Source: Roseiarcus sp963824475 (GTDB taxonomy: Bacteria; Pseudomonadota; Alphaproteobacteria; Rhizobiales; Beijerinckiaceae). Taken from it: DNA of 64,000 bases. The translations under genes were made by a program, and so were the position numbers. Positions 63,306 to 64,000 of this stretch are shown here, piece after piece. The stretch lies in NCBI GenBank assembly GCA_963824475.1, contig CAWGPR010000005.1, positions 310,001 through 374,000 of the forward strand, given 5' to 3'. Numbering within the stretch: position 1 is the first letter of the stretch; the number at the start of each line of letters is the position of its first letter. A model generated the notes under the pieces. It had not been told where the DNA came from. It did no database searches and worked only from the letters and a program-made list of their open reading frames with translations.

Positions 63306-64000
63306 GAGGCTGTTAGGAACCCGCGGCAAGTTTAGCGACGTTTTTGAGCACGATGCAGACGAAGGCGATGAGATGGAGGTCTGCCAGGGTTTGAGCACAG
63401 CGTTCGTAGTCTTTGACAAGTCTTCGGAAGCGGGTGGCCCACGCGAAGGATCGTTCGACGACCCATCGTCTGGGCAGCAACACGAAACCGCGCTTGGCCT
63501 CCGGCAGTTTGATGACCTCGAGGGCAATGCCGCGTTCAGCGGCAGCGGCCGCTGGTTTCTCCCCGGTATAGCCCTGATCGACGAAAGCGATCTTCACGTT
63601 CTCTCCGGTCTCCGCCTGAACGGCCTTGGCGATACGGCCGACTTCGGCGCGATCATCCGCGTTGGCGGGCGTGACATGCAGAGCCAGAAGATGGCCAAGC
63701 GTGTCGACGGCCAAGTGGAGCTTCGATCCCTTCTTGCGTTTGGCGCCGTCATAAGCGGCGCGAGCGCCGCTCTCAGGGGTCGAGCGCAAGGTCCGGCTGT
63801 CGATGATGACGGCGGTTGGCTGCGCGCCTCGGCCCGCTGCAAGACGCAAGATGACGCGCAAGTCCTCAGCCAGAGTCTCGAAGCATCCCGCTTTCAGCCA
63901 TCGCTGCGCCTGCTGGTAGACGATCTCCCATGGCGGCAGGTCATTCGGCATCCAGCGTCATGGGGCGCCCGTCTTCACGATATAGCGCATGCCGTTGAAC
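63306..64000 (-). mobile_element. IS5-family element, runs off the window edge
   Basis: Left end GAGGCTGTTAGGAACCC follows CTCTA at 63301-63305; the right end is outside the window. Contains the transposase at 63313-64000. Confidence 0.8.
63313..64000 (-). pseudogene. IS5-family transposase, 5' partial with an internal stop
   Basis: The upstream coding part (NGMRYIVKTGAP) comes in from the window edge, meets TGA at 63958-63960, and continues RWMPNDLPPWEIVYQQAQRW. Family members have Trp here (GAPWRWMP), so TGG has become TGA, by mutation or miscall. The catalytic core follows: VIIDSRTLRSTPESG, VDQGYTGEKPA and PRRWVVERSFAWATRFRRL. Translation restarting at ATG 63951 would give 212 residues. 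Confidence 0.85.

Noticed and set aside
1..64000. CRISPR arrays, tRNA and rRNA genes
   Set aside because: No regularly spaced direct repeats and no cloverleaf or rRNA-like stretch were noticed; a covariance-model search would be needed for proof.

Overview
The window is GC-rich, alphaproteobacterial DNA, most likely from a member of the Hyphomicrobiales. I judge this from the coding style, GTG starts with 4-base GTGA/ATGA overlaps, DUF2852, an iron-sulfur class III cyclase and the types of dispersed palindrome present; the genus cannot be fixed. No rRNA, tRNA or CRISPR array was seen.

Layout. (1) 1-26.8 kb is ordinary chromosome. It holds a ferredoxin-cyclase (5' end outside the window), trehalase, a GNAT acetyltransferase, a DUF559 endonuclease-like gene between inverted palindromes, an Orn/Lys/Arg decarboxylase, a MaoC-Pta fusion with acetate kinase, a PHA-synthase-like hydrolase, a large membrane protein, a lytic transglycosylase, an amidase with a peptide-binding protein, an MFS pump, a complete peptide/nickel-type ABC importer, lptE and leuS. 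(2) 26.8-35.5 kb is one catabolic island: an SDR dehydrogenase, a GntR/FadR regulator, a three-part sugar ABC importer and otnI-otnK-otnC. Together these look like uptake and breakdown of a four-carbon sugar acid to dihydroxyacetone phosphate. (3) 35.8-43.7 kb is a two-gene cassette: a GHKL (MORC/MutL-like) ATPase fused to a PD-(D/E)XK-like nuclease region, followed by a DNA methyltransferase. Both genes were destroyed by insertion sequences. Removing the insertions on paper (IS630 with TA duplication, itself carrying an IS5-family element; IS481 with a 7-bp duplication) restores both reading frames exactly, to 895 and 392 residues. (4) 44.0-46.5 kb is an IS66 element with an 8-bp target duplication. 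(5) 46.8-63.1 kb is a leftward surface-polysaccharide cluster: an rmlC-like pseudogene, a Wzx-type flippase, a family 2 glycosyltransferase, a secreted beta-helix protein, an O-antigen ligase/polymerase, an acyltransferase, asparagine synthase, a family 4 glycosyltransferase, a Gfo/Idh oxidoreductase and an epimerase. IS630, IS5/IS427-type and other IS5 elements litter its upstream end.

An important technical signal runs through the window. Six independent frameshifts, in both host genes and transposases, are all explained by GAGTC being written as GAGTTC (or GACTC as GAACTC). GANTC is the CcrM methylation site of Alphaproteobacteria, so many of these 'pseudogenes' may be long-read base-calling errors rather than biology. 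Several others look like homopolymer shortening. The insertion-sequence disruptions, with clean target duplications, are real.
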